The notes: generated from the sequence alone by a model not told the origin. A stretch of 64,000 nucleotides of DNA from Pseudomonas paraversuta (GCF_904063065.1 NZ_CAJFCL010000010.1:1-64000), one strand, 5' to 3'. Numbered from the stretch's first letter, positions 7,760 to 16,134 are shown. Program-made: numbers and translations.

Positions 7760-10084
7760 TTAATTCAACCAGCCTTTGACCCAATCCATCACGGCATCGC
7801 CCGTCGCAGGCGCCTGGGCGCCACAACTGGCCCCCGCAGGTGGCTCACTGCCGCGAATATACGGCATCTGCACCGCGCCCGGGCAGCTTGCATCAGAGCC
7901 CTGCCCTGTATGCGGATCGATCCAGGCCTGAACAATGTTATCGGGCTGCGGCATGTCCAGCGGCAACGGATCGGCTTTATTCATAAAGCTGGTCCATACC
8001 TGCAAGGCGCCAGTGGCTCCGGTGAACGGCGTCTTGCCATTGTCATCGCGCCCCAGCCAGACCACTGCCAGCAAATCCTGGCTAAAGCCTGCAAACCAGC
8101 TGTCACGGGAATCGTTACTGGTACCGGTCTTGCCCGCCAGCGCCAGGCTTCGAGGCAGCACGTTATAAACCGAGCGCCCCGTACCTTCGCGCATGACATG
8201 TTGCATTGCATTCTGGATCAGGTAGATCGAACCCGGATCGAAGCGCTGCTGGATCTGAAACGGATAGCGTTTGAGCGGCTCACCTTCTGCCGTCAGGACA
8301 CTGCGGATCCCGCGCATAGGCGTATTGAAGCCGCCGTTGGCCAGCGTCTGATACATCGTTGCCACTTCCATCGGACTCAGCGCGCCAGCCCCCAGCAACA
8401 TGGACGGGAAAGCCGGAAACTCGCGTTCGACGCCAAGTCGCGCCAGGGTCTTGAGCACATTAGGCACGCCAACTTCCTGACCCAACCGGACTGTGCCCAG
8501 GTTGTAGGAGTTCATCATCGACTGATACAGAAAAACCGTCCCGTGAGAGCGACGGTCATAGTTCTGCGGCTTCCATACCTGCCCATCCGCCCCCTTGATC
8601 GACAGCGGATCATCCGACAGCCAACTGGTCAGGGTGTACTGGCTAGGGCGCTCAAGGGCAGTGAGGTATACCGCCGGCTTGATTAGCGAGCCAATGGGAC
8701 GCACAGCATCCAGCGCGCGGTTAAAGCCCGCGTAGCCAGGTACGCGACTGCCAATAAGTGCCTGAACTTCGCCGGTTTCCGGGTTGGTCACCACCATCGC
8801 CGCTTCGACTTCATCCGAGCCTTTACGCCCGGTAAGGCGTTTGAAGGTCTCACCGACGGCAGCTTCCGACTTCATTTGCAGGATCGGGTCGAAGCTGGTG
8901 AAAATGCGCAGCCCCTCTTCGGTCAAGTCTTCGTCGCGATAATCCTCGCGCAGCTGACGCTTGACCAAATCCAGGAAGCCCGGGAATGAACTGTCTGCAA
9001 GGCTGCCGCGCTTGGTCACGCCCAGTGGCATTTTCTTGGCTGCTGCCACCTGTTCAGCTGTCGCCACGCCCTGCTGTTCCAGCAAGTCGAGCACCAGATT
9101 GCGCCGCTCCAGCGCACGCTCAGGGTAACGACGCGGGTTATAGGCTGAAGGCCCTTTGACCATCCCCACCAACAAGGCCACTTGATGCAACTTGAGCTCG
9201 GCCAGCGGCTGGCTGAAGAAGAACTGACTGGCCAGACCAAAGCCGTGCACTGCGCGCTGTCCGTCCTGACCGACGAATACTTCGTTCAGATACGCTTCCA
9301 GAATCTCACGCTTGTCGTAGTGCAACTCCAGCAGCAGCGCCATCATGGCTTCGGTCAGTTTACGACTCAGGCTGCGCTCGTTGGTCAGGTAGAAGTTTTT
9401 GACCAGCTGTTGGGTCAGGGTACTGCCGCCCTGACGCATTTGACCGGATGACGTGTTCACCCACATCGCACGGGCGATCGATTTCGGCGACACACCAAAG
9501 TGATGATAGAAGTCCCGATCTTCCACGGTTACCAGCGTATCAAGCAGGAACGGTGGCACTTGATCAATATTGATCAGGATACGATCTTCAAGATTCTTCG
9601 GATAAAGGCCGCCAATCAGTAATGGTTCAAGGCGCACCACAGGCAACTTGGAACCGTTGGTCGCCGAAAGCCCGGCAACGTAGTCGCCAGAGAACCGCAC
9701 CCGAACCTGCTGGGCTTGCTCGGTCCCTTCATAAAACTGGAACCCGCGCGTGTTGAGATCAACCGTATTGCCGTTAACCGCAGCAATACCGGGGCCACTG
9801 ACCGCGCTTTCGCGGCGATAGCCCAGTGCATCGAGCTCTGTGAGGAAGTCGGTCTTGCTCAGCTTCTGGCCGACGAACAGCTCCAGCGGGCGGGCATAAA
9901 CCTTGGCCGGAATGGTCCAGCGCTTGCCGGAGAACTTCTCCTGCACGACAGCATCGAGGTACATGGCAAAACCTGCCAGCACCACCAGGCCAACCAGACT
10001 GAGCTTGAGAGCCCAGCCCAGCCAAGGGCGCAGGCCGCCAGAAGGACGTTTTTTACGGGAACGAGGAGATCGGGTACGAGTCAT
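7760..10084 (-). CDS. mrcB: Penicillin-binding protein 1B, bifunctional peptidoglycan synthase
   Basis: This class A PBP polymerises lipid II and crosslinks peptides. The 774 residues comprise a basic cytoplasmic tail (1-22), a transmembrane helix (about 23-42), a UB2H domain (about 65-150), the GT51 transglycosylase (catalytic Glu188 in VEDRDFYHHFG, then QGGSTLTQQLVKN at 218-230), and the transpeptidase. The transpeptidase has SLIK (Ser466-Lys469), SYN and KTGTS motifs. A TATAAT lies at 10093-10098, only about 9 bases before the ATG, so this mRNA could be almost leaderless. It probably heads an operon with the lipoprotein and yqcC. Confidence 0.96.
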   Translation of the reverse strand: MTRTRSPRSRKKRPSGGLRPWLGWALKLSLVGLVVLAGFAMYLDAVVQEKFSGKRWTIPAKVYARPLELFVGQKLSKTDFLTELDALGYRRESAVSGPGIAAVNGNTVDLNTRGFQFYEGTEQAQQVRVRFSGDYVAGLSATNGSKLPVVRLEPLLIGGLYPKNLEDRILINIDQVPPFLLDTLVTVEDRDFYHHFGVSPKSIARAMWVNTSSGQMRQGGSTLTQQLVKNFYLTNERSLSRKLTEAMMALLLELHYDKREILEAYLNEVFVGQDGQRAVHGFGLASQFFFSQPLAELKLHQVALLVGMVKGPSAYNPRRYPERALERRNLVLDLLEQQGVATAEQVAAAKKMPLGVTKRGSLADSSFPGFLDLVKRQLREDYRDEDLTEEGLRIFTSFDPILQMKSEAAVGETFKRLTGRKGSDEVEAAMVVTNPETGEVQALIGSRVPGYAGFNRALDAVRPIGSLIKPAVYLTALERPSQYTLTSWLSDDPLSIKGADGQVWKPQNYDRRSHGTVFLYQSMMNSYNLGTVRLGQEVGVPNVLKTLARLGVEREFPAFPSMLLGAGALSPMEVATMYQTLANGGFNTPMRGIRSVLTAEGEPLKRYPFQIQQRFDPGSIYLIQNAMQHVMREGTGRSVYNVLPRSLALAGKTGTSNDSRDSWFAGFSQDLLAVVWLGRDDNGKTPFTGATGALQVWTSFMNKADPLPLDMPQPDNIVQAWIDPHTGQGSDASCPGAVQMPYIRGSEPPAGASCGAQAPATGDAVMDWVKGWLN

Positions 10085-10201
10085 GGCGCGAGATTATACG
10101 CACTTTGTTCATGTTCAACATGCGCAGCCCGGCGGTTTGCACTACCGCTGTCAGCAGCCATAATGGCGACCATTAATTTTCTAAACCTTGAAGGATCAAC
10201 C

Positions 10202-11758
10202 GTGAGCCAGAACCTGATTGCCGCCCTGAAGAACCCGGACCTCTACCCGCATGAAGTCGATGGATTTCAGGTTATCGAGACGCACATCTCCTGGGTCATC
10301 CTCACCGGACCTTATGCCTACAAGATGAAAAAACCGGTCAATTTCGGCTTTCTTGATTTCACCGAGCTCAGCGCCCGCGAGCACTTCTGTAATGAAGAGT
10401 TGCGTCTTAACCAGCGCCTGACTGAAGGCCTGTACCTCGACGTACTGCCGATTACCGGTACCCCTGAAGCCCCCGTCCTGGGAGGCGAAGGTCCGGCGCT
10501 GGAATACGTGCTGAAAATGCGCCAGTTCCCGCAAAGCCAGTTGCTCAGCACATTGCAAGCCAATAGCGAACTGACTGCTGCCCATATCGACGAAATGGCC
10601 CAACAGATCGCCCGCTTCCACAGCCAGGCGCCTCTGGTTCCCCAGGAACACTACCAGGGCACGCCAGAAGCAGTGATGGATCCGGTTCGCCAGAATTTCG
10701 AGCAGATTCGCCCATTCCTTTCAGACAAAGCTGACTTGCTGCAGCTGGACGCGCTACAAGCCTGGGCAGAGGCAAGTTTCACCCGCCTGAAACCGCTCAT
10801 CGAACAGCGCAAGACCGAAGGCTTTATCCGTGAATGCCACGGTGATATTCACCTGGGCAACGCCACCATCATTGATGGCAAGGTCGTGATCTTCGACTGC
10901 ATTGAATTCAATGAGCCCTTCCGCTTTACCGATGTGTATGCCGATACCGCTTTTTTGGCGATGGACCTTGAGGACCGTGGCCTGAAGTCCCTGGCTCGAC
11001 GTTTTGTCAGCCAGTATCTGGAATTGACCGGCGACTACCAGGGGCTTGAGCTGCTGAACTTCTACAAAGCCTACCGCGCACTGGTTCGTGCCAAAGTCAG
11101 CCTGTTCAGCATGCCTGCCGAAGCCAGCCCGGTTCAACGTAAAGCCACGTTGCAGCAATATCGCAAGTACGCCAACCTGGCGGAAAGCTACAGCACGATT
11201 CCTTCTCGCTTCCTGACTATTACCCACGGCGTATCCGCTGTAGGCAAAAGCTCTGTGGCCATGCGTCTGGTCGAGTCCCTGGGGGCTATTCGTTTACGTT
11301 CTGACGTTGTGCGCAAGCAACTGTTCGGCCAGCAAACCGCCGAAAATGCGGTAGGCGACGGTATTTACAACGCAGACGCCAGCGTTGCGACCTACAACAA
11401 GCTCCACGAACTGGCCGGGACCGTGCTGCGGGCAGGTTTCCCCGTGGTCATTGACGCCACCTATCTCAAGCGCGAGCAGCGCGATGCCGCCGCCAAAGTG
11501 GCAGAGGCCACCGGCGTGCCATGCCTGATCCTCGATTGCACCGCGCCGGACGCAGTGATCGAAGGCTGGCTGGCACATCGTAAAAGCATTGGTACCGACC
11601 CCTCCGACGCGACCCTGGAAGTGGTCAAGGCACAACAAGCCAGCCGCGAGGCGTTGAGCGCTGATGAAATTCTGCGCAGCAAGCGGGTTGAAACCCACAA
11701 CAGCAAAAGCCTCGACACTCTGATTGCTGACATCCGTCAGCGCCTGCCAGGCCTGTAA
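10202..11758 (+). CDS. Fusion of an aminoglycoside-phosphotransferase-like domain and a P-loop kinase domain
   Basis: The 518-residue protein has two parts. The N-terminal half resembles the APH/choline kinase fold, with HGDIHLGN at 213-220 (catalytic base) and FDCIEFNE at 231-238 (metal binding). The C-terminal third is a zeta-toxin/AAA_33-type P-loop kinase with THGVSAVGKSS (341-351, Walker A). The substrate is unknown; despite the family name this is not evidence of drug resistance. I chose GTG 10202 because GAAGGA lies 6 bases upstream; ATG 10163 would add 13 residues without a good site. It is divergent from mrcB. Orthologs sit at the same place in other Pseudomonas. Confidence 0.8.
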   Translation: MSQNLIAALKNPDLYPHEVDGFQVIETHISWVILTGPYAYKMKKPVNFGFLDFTELSAREHFCNEELRLNQRLTEGLYLDVLPITGTPEAPVLGGEGPALEYVLKMRQFPQSQLLSTLQANSELTAAHIDEMAQQIARFHSQAPLVPQEHYQGTPEAVMDPVRQNFEQIRPFLSDKADLLQLDALQAWAEASFTRLKPLIEQRKTEGFIRECHGDIHLGNATIIDGKVVIFDCIEFNEPFRFTDVYADTAFLAMDLEDRGLKSLARRFVSQYLELTGDYQGLELLNFYKAYRALVRAKVSLFSMPAEASPVQRKATLQQYRKYANLAESYSTIPSRFLTITHGVSAVGKSSVAMRLVESLGAIRLRSDVVRKQLFGQQTAENAVGDGIYNADASVATYNKLHELAGTVLRAGFPVVIDATYLKREQRDAAAKVAEATGVPCLILDCTAPDAVIEGWLAHRKSIGTDPSDATLEVVKAQQASREALSADEILRSKRVETHNSKSLDTLIADIRQRLPGL

Positions 11759-11765
11759 CTGCTCG

Positions 11766-11802
11766 GGCGTGCCGTGCATCCATAAAGGTTTCACGGCACG
11801 CC
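11766..11802 (+). terminator. Hairpin downstream of the phosphotransferase/kinase gene
   Basis: An 11-base perfect stem (GGCGTGCCGTG/CACGGCACGCC) with a 15-base loop lies 8 bases past the stop. No T run follows, so it is an mRNA 3' stabiliser or a weak terminator rather than a clear intrinsic one. Confidence 0.45.
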
Positions 11803-11848
11803 AGTAGTGGCACTATAGTGTCACTCAATTCCTGCAGGAGGCACCCTG

Positions 11849-12190
11849 ATGAGCCGCCCTACATTGCTGAGTTCGGCGCTCTATGCGCTGCTCCACGAAG
11901 ACGACATCGACGGCTTCAACCAGCAGCGACCTGCCGGTCCTGTCGACATGCGCGGCGGAGACTTTCGCGGACTGGATTTACGCGAGCTGAATGCCGATAC
12001 CGTGGATTTTACCGATGGCTACTTCCGTTCAGCCGACCTGCGCGGCCTGGATTTGCGTAACGCCTGTATTGAAGGGGCCAGCCTGGCGCACGCACAAATT
12101 TCGGGGGCGTACTTTCCGGTAGAACTGACGGCAGATGAGATTCTGATGTCAGTTAAGCTCGGCACCCGCCTGCGCTATCGCACCAGGTAA
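11849..12190 (+). CDS. Pentapeptide-repeat protein
   Basis: A 113-residue protein with a run of A(D/N)LxX pentapeptide repeats at about residues 35-90 (GGDFRGLDLRELNADTVDF, then SADLRGLDLRNACIEGASL), predicted to form a right-handed quadrilateral beta-helix. There is no signal peptide. The function cannot be assigned; some family members mimic DNA and bind gyrase, but this one has only about ten repeats. ATG 11849 has GCAGGAGG nine bases upstream, so the start is secure. It appears to be monocistronic. Confidence 0.8.
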   Translation: MSRPTLLSSALYALLHEDDIDGFNQQRPAGPVDMRGGDFRGLDLRELNADTVDFTDGYFRSADLRGLDLRNACIEGASLAHAQISGAYFPVELTADEILMSVKLGTRLRYRTR

Positions 12191-12437
12191 AGCAAATACG
12201 ACACCTGCCTCTGGCCCTATCACAGCTGTCGACCGGGCAAGTCCATTCGATTCAAACGCTCTGCCCTCTGCCTCACAAGTCGGTGCAGACATTCCTTTAG
12301 CGCAATCCGTACGCCTCGTCTCTGGCTGCTAGTTCCAAAAACGACTATAGAACGGCGATTTTTCCGCCTAGCGCTACACTCTGTAGGAATCGTTTCGTCC
12401 CGTAAACGCTGAGCTCACGCCGTCGCAAGGAGGGCTG

Positions 12438-12710
12438 ATGAACGATGAACTCCAGCATTTGAAAAATCTTGGAAAAACGTCGTCGCAATGGCTACACGCA
12501 GTGGGCATTCACAACGCTTCGGATTTGAAGCGCTTGGGTGCTGCCAATGCTTATCGGGCGGTCAAGGCCCGGGGCTTCAGAGCCTCAAAAGTGCTGCTGT
12601 ACGCAATAGAAGGGGCATTACAGGATGTTCACTGGAACGATATTCCCGCAGAACGCAAAGAGGCGCTGAATCGGCAGGTGGAGCTTTTATCGGCTGGCAA
12701 CAAAGGCTGA
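12438..12710 (+). CDS. TfoX/Sxy C-terminal domain protein
   Basis: A 90-residue stand-alone TfoX C-terminal domain, a helix-hairpin-helix-like fold: LKNLGKTSSQWLHAVGIHN and LKRLGAANAYRAVKARG mark the two halves. In TfoX/Sxy this domain accompanies an N-terminal competence-regulating domain that is absent here, so a competence function is not implied. ATG 12438 has AAGGAGG upstream. The 247 bases before it contain no gene I can recognise. It lies directly upstream of the PrrF promoter, as in other Pseudomonas. Confidence 0.8.
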   Translation: MNDELQHLKNLGKTSSQWLHAVGIHNASDLKRLGAANAYRAVKARGFRASKVLLYAIEGALQDVHWNDIPAERKEALNRQVELLSAGNKG

Positions 12711-12754
12711 AACGACCATTTACAAAGACTTCCAGAAAAGCCAATAAACAGTTG

Positions 12755-12783
12755 TTGACATGGAAATGAGAATTGTTATGATT
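12755..12783 (+). promoter_or_regulatory. Fur-controlled promoter of prrF
   Basis: A near-consensus sigma-70 promoter: TTGACA (12755-12760), 16-base spacer, TATGAT (12777-12782). A Fur box covers the spacer and -10 (12763-12783, core AATGAGAATTGTTATGATT, close to the GATAATGATAATCATTATC consensus). The architecture predicts repression by Fur-Fe2+ and induction on iron starvation. Expected transcription start is about 12789-12790. Confidence 0.88.
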
Positions 12784-12789
12784 ACGCCA

Positions 12790-12902
12790 TCTGGTCGCGA
12801 GACCAGTCGATCTTCTGAAAGGCCCTTGGTTCGGACTCTCAGAAAATCTCCTCATCAGGCTAATCACGGTTATTTGACCCGGCTCTTGCCGGGTCTTTTT
12901 TT
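12790..12902 (+). ncRNA. prrF: PrrF small RNA, iron-sparing regulator
   Basis: A roughly 113-nt Hfq-dependent small RNA that, in Pseudomonas, pairs with and represses mRNAs for non-essential iron proteins (sodB, TCA-cycle enzymes and others) when iron is scarce. I recognise the 5' stem (CTGGTCGCGAGACCAG, 12791-12806), the conserved single-stranded pairing region TCTCCTCATCAGGCTAATCA (12847-12866) and the intrinsic terminator (GACCCGG/CCGGGTC plus seven T, 12876-12902). Only one copy is here, whereas P. aeruginosa carries prrF1 and prrF2 in tandem; in fluorescens/putida species the second copy is elsewhere. Confidence 0.92.
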
Positions 12903-12908
12903 GCCTGT

Positions 12909-12930
12909 AAAAAAGCGCCTGGCCAGGCTC
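12909..12930 (-). terminator. Intrinsic terminator of hmuTUV
   Basis: On the minus strand the palindrome GCCTGGCCAGGC (12917-12928) is followed by six T (12909-12914), 14 bases beyond the hmuV stop. It sits back to back with the PrrF terminator, so the two convergent iron-regulated transcripts are insulated. Confidence 0.75.
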
Positions 12931-12943
12931 CTGACGCCCTCTG

Positions 12944-13711
12944 TCAACGGGCAATAATGACCGGGTGCCCAAGCTCGGGGTGTGGCTGCACAAGCACTTC
13001 CAGACCGAATACGGCCTTGAGCAACTCGGGCTGCAACACCACCTGCGGGCAATCCAGCGCACGCGGCCGCCCCTGTTCGAGCAAAAGCAGACGGTCGCAA
13101 TAACGCGCGGCCAGATTCAAGTCATGCAGGATGATCAACACTGCCGCGCCGCGATCGGCAAAGGCACGAATCGCCTTCAGCGTCGTGTGTTGATGCAAGG
13201 GGTCGAGCATTGAGGTCGGCTCATCGAGCAACAGCGTCTGGCCGCTTTGCCCCGGCCATAATTGCGCCAGCACCCGTGCCAGATGTACCCGCTGGCGCTC
13301 CCCTCCCGATAACGCCAGATAACTGCGCCCCGTCAAATGCTCAACATCCGCGGCGTGCAAGGCGGCCAGAATAATCTCGGTGTCACGAACGCGCCCGGTC
13401 TGATGCGGCAATCGGCCCATGCCCACCACCTCCTCGACACGAAAAGCAAAATCCAGGGTCGAGGTTTGCGGTAACACAGCAAGGCGCTGTGCCCGCTCTG
13501 CGCCCTTCCATTGACTCAAGTGCTGCCGGTCCAGCCAGACCTGCCCGGCGGTTGGCGCCAGCTCACCACACAACGCCGCCAGCAATGTGCTTTTACCTGC
13601 ACCATTGGGCCCTAGCACCCCCAGCACTTCGCCCGGACGCACATCAAGGGTGACATCAGCCAGGACAACTTTTTGAGCGCGATGAATCTGCAAACCTTCT
13701 GTGCGCAGCAT
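12944..13711 (-). CDS. hmuV: Heme ABC transporter, ATP-binding protein
   Basis: The ATPase of a periplasmic heme import system. The 255 residues begin MLRTEGLQIHRAQKVVL. Walker A is GPNGAGKST (about 36-44), signature LSGGERQRVHLARVLA, Walker B LLLDEPTSMLD, and the switch histidine is in ILHDLNLAA. The ATG at 13711 overlaps the hmuU stop as ATGA, so longer in-frame readings upstream are rejected. It is the last gene of hmuTUV, which is probably repressed by Fur (box at 15710-15728). Confidence 0.93.
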   Translation of the reverse strand: MLRTEGLQIHRAQKVVLADVTLDVRPGEVLGVLGPNGAGKSTLLAALCGELAPTAGQVWLDRQHLSQWKGAERAQRLAVLPQTSTLDFAFRVEEVVGMGRLPHQTGRVRDTEIILAALHAADVEHLTGRSYLALSGGERQRVHLARVLAQLWPGQSGQTLLLDEPTSMLDPLHQHTTLKAIRAFADRGAAVLIILHDLNLAARYCDRLLLLEQGRPRALDCPQVVLQPELLKAVFGLEVLVQPHPELGHPVIIAR

Positions 13712-14748
13712 CAGTGGCGGCCCCGCAGCAGTAGATAAAGAAAGAAAGGAGCCCCGAGAAACGCAGTCACAATCCCGATTGGCAGCTCTGCGGGGGCCAT
13801 GGCCAGCCGGGCGATCAGGTCGGCGAATAACAGCAGTGTCGCTCCCGCCAGCACGGACGCAGGCAATAGAACCCGATGATCGGGGCCGGCCAGCAATCGC
13901 ACCAGGTGCGGCACCACCAACCCAATAAAGCCGATCATGCCTGCCGCGGCGACCGCAGCACCGACCCCAAGGGCCGTGCAAAACACCAGTTCGCGCTTCA
14001 GGCCTTCAACATTGATCCCCAAATGACTGGCTTCAGACTCGCCAAGCAACAATGCATTGAGCGCACTGGCCCGGCGCGGCAGCCACAAGGCAACCCCCAG
14101 GGTGACAAACAATAATGGCCATAGCCGCGTGTAACTGGCGCCATTGAGGCTGCCCAGATTCCAGAATGTCAGCGTACGCAACGTCGCATCATCGGCCAGA
14201 TAGGTGAACAGCCCTACCGCAGAGCCCGCCAGCGCCGTCAGCGCGATACCCGCCAGCAACATGACCGCAACATTGGTCTGACCGTTGCGCCGTCCCAGCC
14301 GGTACACCAGCGCCGTAACCCCCAGACCTCCCAGAAACGCGCACAGCGACAACAGATACGGCGCAAAAAATTCCGGCAGGCCGCCAAAAGCAGCACCACC
14401 GACAATCGCGATCGCCGCCCCCAGCGCCGCCCCACTGGAAACACCGACCAAACCGGGATCAGCCAGCGGGTTACGAAACAGCCCCTGCATGGCCACACCC
14501 GACAGCGCCAGCACTCCGCCAACCGCCAGCCCCAATAACGTCCGGGGTAGACGGATCTGCCCCAGAATCAACTCGGCCTGCTCCAGCCCCTCGCCTTGAA
14601 CCGGTAGGCCGACCAATCGCAGTGCGGCCCGTAAAGTGTCAAATAACGGCAGGCTCACAGGCCCCAGCGCCAGCGATAACCAGATCGCCAACAAACACAA
14701 CGCACTCAGGCCAATGAACAAGGTGCGAGGCTTGACCAGTGTCCTCAT
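13711..14748 (-). CDS. hmuU: Heme ABC transporter, permease
   Basis: A FecCD/BtuC-family permease of 345 residues with about ten transmembrane helices. Family motifs include LPRTLLGLAVGGVLALSG (about 68-85) and the GLVGVSSGAALGAAIAI segment; the cytoplasmic coupling region is near GLVVPHLVRLLAGPDHR. It forms the membrane channel for heme with HmuT and HmuV. ATG 14748 overlaps the hmuT stop (ATGA), and its own stop overlaps hmuV, so all three genes are translationally coupled. Confidence 0.93.
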   Translation of the reverse strand: MRTLVKPRTLFIGLSALCLLAIWLSLALGPVSLPLFDTLRAALRLVGLPVQGEGLEQAELILGQIRLPRTLLGLAVGGVLALSGVAMQGLFRNPLADPGLVGVSSGAALGAAIAIVGGAAFGGLPEFFAPYLLSLCAFLGGLGVTALVYRLGRRNGQTNVAVMLLAGIALTALAGSAVGLFTYLADDATLRTLTFWNLGSLNGASYTRLWPLLFVTLGVALWLPRRASALNALLLGESEASHLGINVEGLKRELVFCTALGVGAAVAAAGMIGFIGLVVPHLVRLLAGPDHRVLLPASVLAGATLLLFADLIARLAMAPAELPIGIVTAFLGAPFFLYLLLRGRH

Positions 14749-15620
14749 GGATTAACTGCACCTTCAGGGTAAAACTCAGCCGTCAGCTGCTTCAAACTGG
14801 CCGGCAGACGCGGCCCCAGGCCGCCCACCAGCAGCGTCGGGTCCAACTCGTAGACCCGACCGTTTTTGGCTGCTCGGATCGAAGCCAGAATCGGGTTTTC
14901 TTTCATCAGTGCTTTGCGGGCCTGTTCGCCGGTCAGGCTACGGTCTGCGAATACCAGGACCTGCGGATTCAACCCGGCCAGCGCCTCGACCGAAAACGGC
15001 TTGTAGCCCGTGTGGGTGGCAAGGTTATGTCCGCCCGCCTGAGTCAGCAGCCAGTCCGCGGCCGTATCCTTGCCGGCGATCAAAGGCTTGCCGCCCGCAT
15101 TCCCCAACAGCAACAGCACTCCGGGTGCCTCGTGAAGCGCTTTGATCCGGGTGACTTGCTGCTGATGCGTCTGCAGTTGCTGCTGGTAATCCTCGAACAG
15201 GTGTGCGGCTTGCGCTTCGTCACCCAACAGGCGCCCCAAGTGCTTGAGCGTAGCCTCCAGGCTTGCCAGGTCGGCCTGCGCCGAGAACATCTCAACCGGC
15301 ACACCGGCACTGCGTATCTGCGCCAGAACGGGCGGCGGGCCCATTTCGTCGGTGCCTATCAACACATCCGGTTTCAAACTCAGAATCCCTTCTGCCGAGA
15401 GCTGACGTTGATAGCCGATGCTGGGGAGCGATTTAAGTGATTCAGGATGTTGGCTGGTGGTATCGACCCCAACCAATTTAGACTCAGCGCCCAATGCACT
15501 GACCCACTCAGAGAGTGCACCGCCAGCACTGACCCAGCGTTGTGGCAACTCGCCAGCCATGCCGGCATGACTGATCATCAGGCCTGCACAAAGCGTAATC
15601 AGGCGGGTACTCAAGCGCAT
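14745..15620 (-). CDS. hmuT: Periplasmic heme-binding protein
   Basis: A 291-residue substrate-binding protein of the BtuF/HmuT type. It has a signal peptide (1-22, MAG at the end of the hydrophobic stretch) and two lobes joined by a long helix. Recognisable segments are GGALSEWVSALGAESKLVGVDTT near the N terminus and QAGGHNLATHTGYKPFSVEAL in the C-lobe. It collects heme for HmuUV. No hmuR receptor, hmuS or phuW homolog is adjacent, so outer-membrane uptake must be encoded elsewhere. ATG 15620 follows a divergent intergenic region with a Fur box. Confidence 0.92.
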   Translation of the reverse strand: MRLSTRLITLCAGLMISHAGMAGELPQRWVSAGGALSEWVSALGAESKLVGVDTTSQHPESLKSLPSIGYQRQLSAEGILSLKPDVLIGTDEMGPPPVLAQIRSAGVPVEMFSAQADLASLEATLKHLGRLLGDEAQAAHLFEDYQQQLQTHQQQVTRIKALHEAPGVLLLLGNAGGKPLIAGKDTAADWLLTQAGGHNLATHTGYKPFSVEALAGLNPQVLVFADRSLTGEQARKALMKENPILASIRAAKNGRVYELDPTLLVGGLGPRLPASLKQLTAEFYPEGAVNP

Positions 15621-15707
15621 ACAGTGGGGTTCCTTGCTAAAGAGGGCTTAGGGCGGCAACACAATTGCCACACCGTGGAAACAGTAGATCGCAGAGCAAA
15701 GGGCTAT

Positions 15708-15735
15708 TTGATAATTGTTTGCATTTGCACGTCAA
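15708..15735 (-). promoter_or_regulatory. Fur-controlled promoter of hmuTUV
   Basis: On the minus strand TTGACG (15730-15735), a 16-base spacer and TATCAA (15708-15713) form a promoter about 90 bases before hmuT. A Fur box, GCAAATGCAAACAATTATC (15710-15728), matches 13 of 19 consensus positions and overlaps the -10. The divergent Rieske gene starts at 15796 and could share this control. Confidence 0.75.
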
Positions 15736-15795
15736 CCTCTAACCCGCTCTAACCCGCGCCATCGACCAATGGTTTAGGTGCGATTAAGGATAGTC

Positions 15796-16134
15796 ATGAA
15801 GTTTTTATGCCCCTCGCAGACGCTGACTGAAGGTAGCAGCCGCGGCTTCGAGCACAATGGCACGCGCCTGTTCGCAATTCGCCGCGACGGCCAGGTATAT
15901 GCCTACAAAAACCGTTGCCCGCATCGCGGTGTGCCTCTGGAATGGCAACCGGACCAATTCCTCGATGCCAGCGCCAGTCTGATCCAGTGCGCCACCCACG
16001 CCGCACTGTTTTTGATAGAAACGGGTGAATGCGTTGCCGGGCCTTGCGCCGGGCAATCCTTGACTGCCATTGACTGCCACGAGGACAGTCAGGGCATCTG
16101 GATCACCCTGCAGGCCTCAGAGGATGACCTCTAG
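15796..16134 (+). CDS. Small Rieske [2Fe-2S] protein
   Basis: The 112-residue protein is a single ferredoxin-like Rieske domain. The cluster ligands are all visible: Cys41-Pro-His43 (CPHRG) and Cys65-x2-His68 (CATH). It resembles the soluble Rieske/NirD-type proteins that pass electrons to a partner enzyme; no oxygenase or reductase is encoded next to it, so the partner is unknown. ATG 15796 has AAGGA five bases upstream; an ATG six codons earlier is less likely. It is divergent from hmuTUV across a Fur box. Its 3' end overlaps the sfsA 3' end by 18 bases. Confidence 0.85.
   Translation: MKFLCPSQTLTEGSSRGFEHNGTRLFAIRRDGQVYAYKNRCPHRGVPLEWQPDQFLDASASLIQCATHAALFLIETGECVAGPCAGQSLTAIDCHEDSQGIWITLQASEDDL

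Noticed and set aside
10163..10201. ATG 10163 as start of the phosphotransferase/kinase gene
   Set aside because: GTG 10202 has GAAGGA at ideal spacing and the 13 extra residues do not resemble the family.
10202..11758. Aminoglycoside-resistance gene
   Set aside because: The APH fold is generic; the conserved chromosomal position and kinase fusion argue for a housekeeping metabolic role.
12577..13062. Open frames across prrF and the hmuV 3' end
   Set aside because: They run through two intrinsic terminators and the PrrF RNA and have no protein similarity I can recognise.
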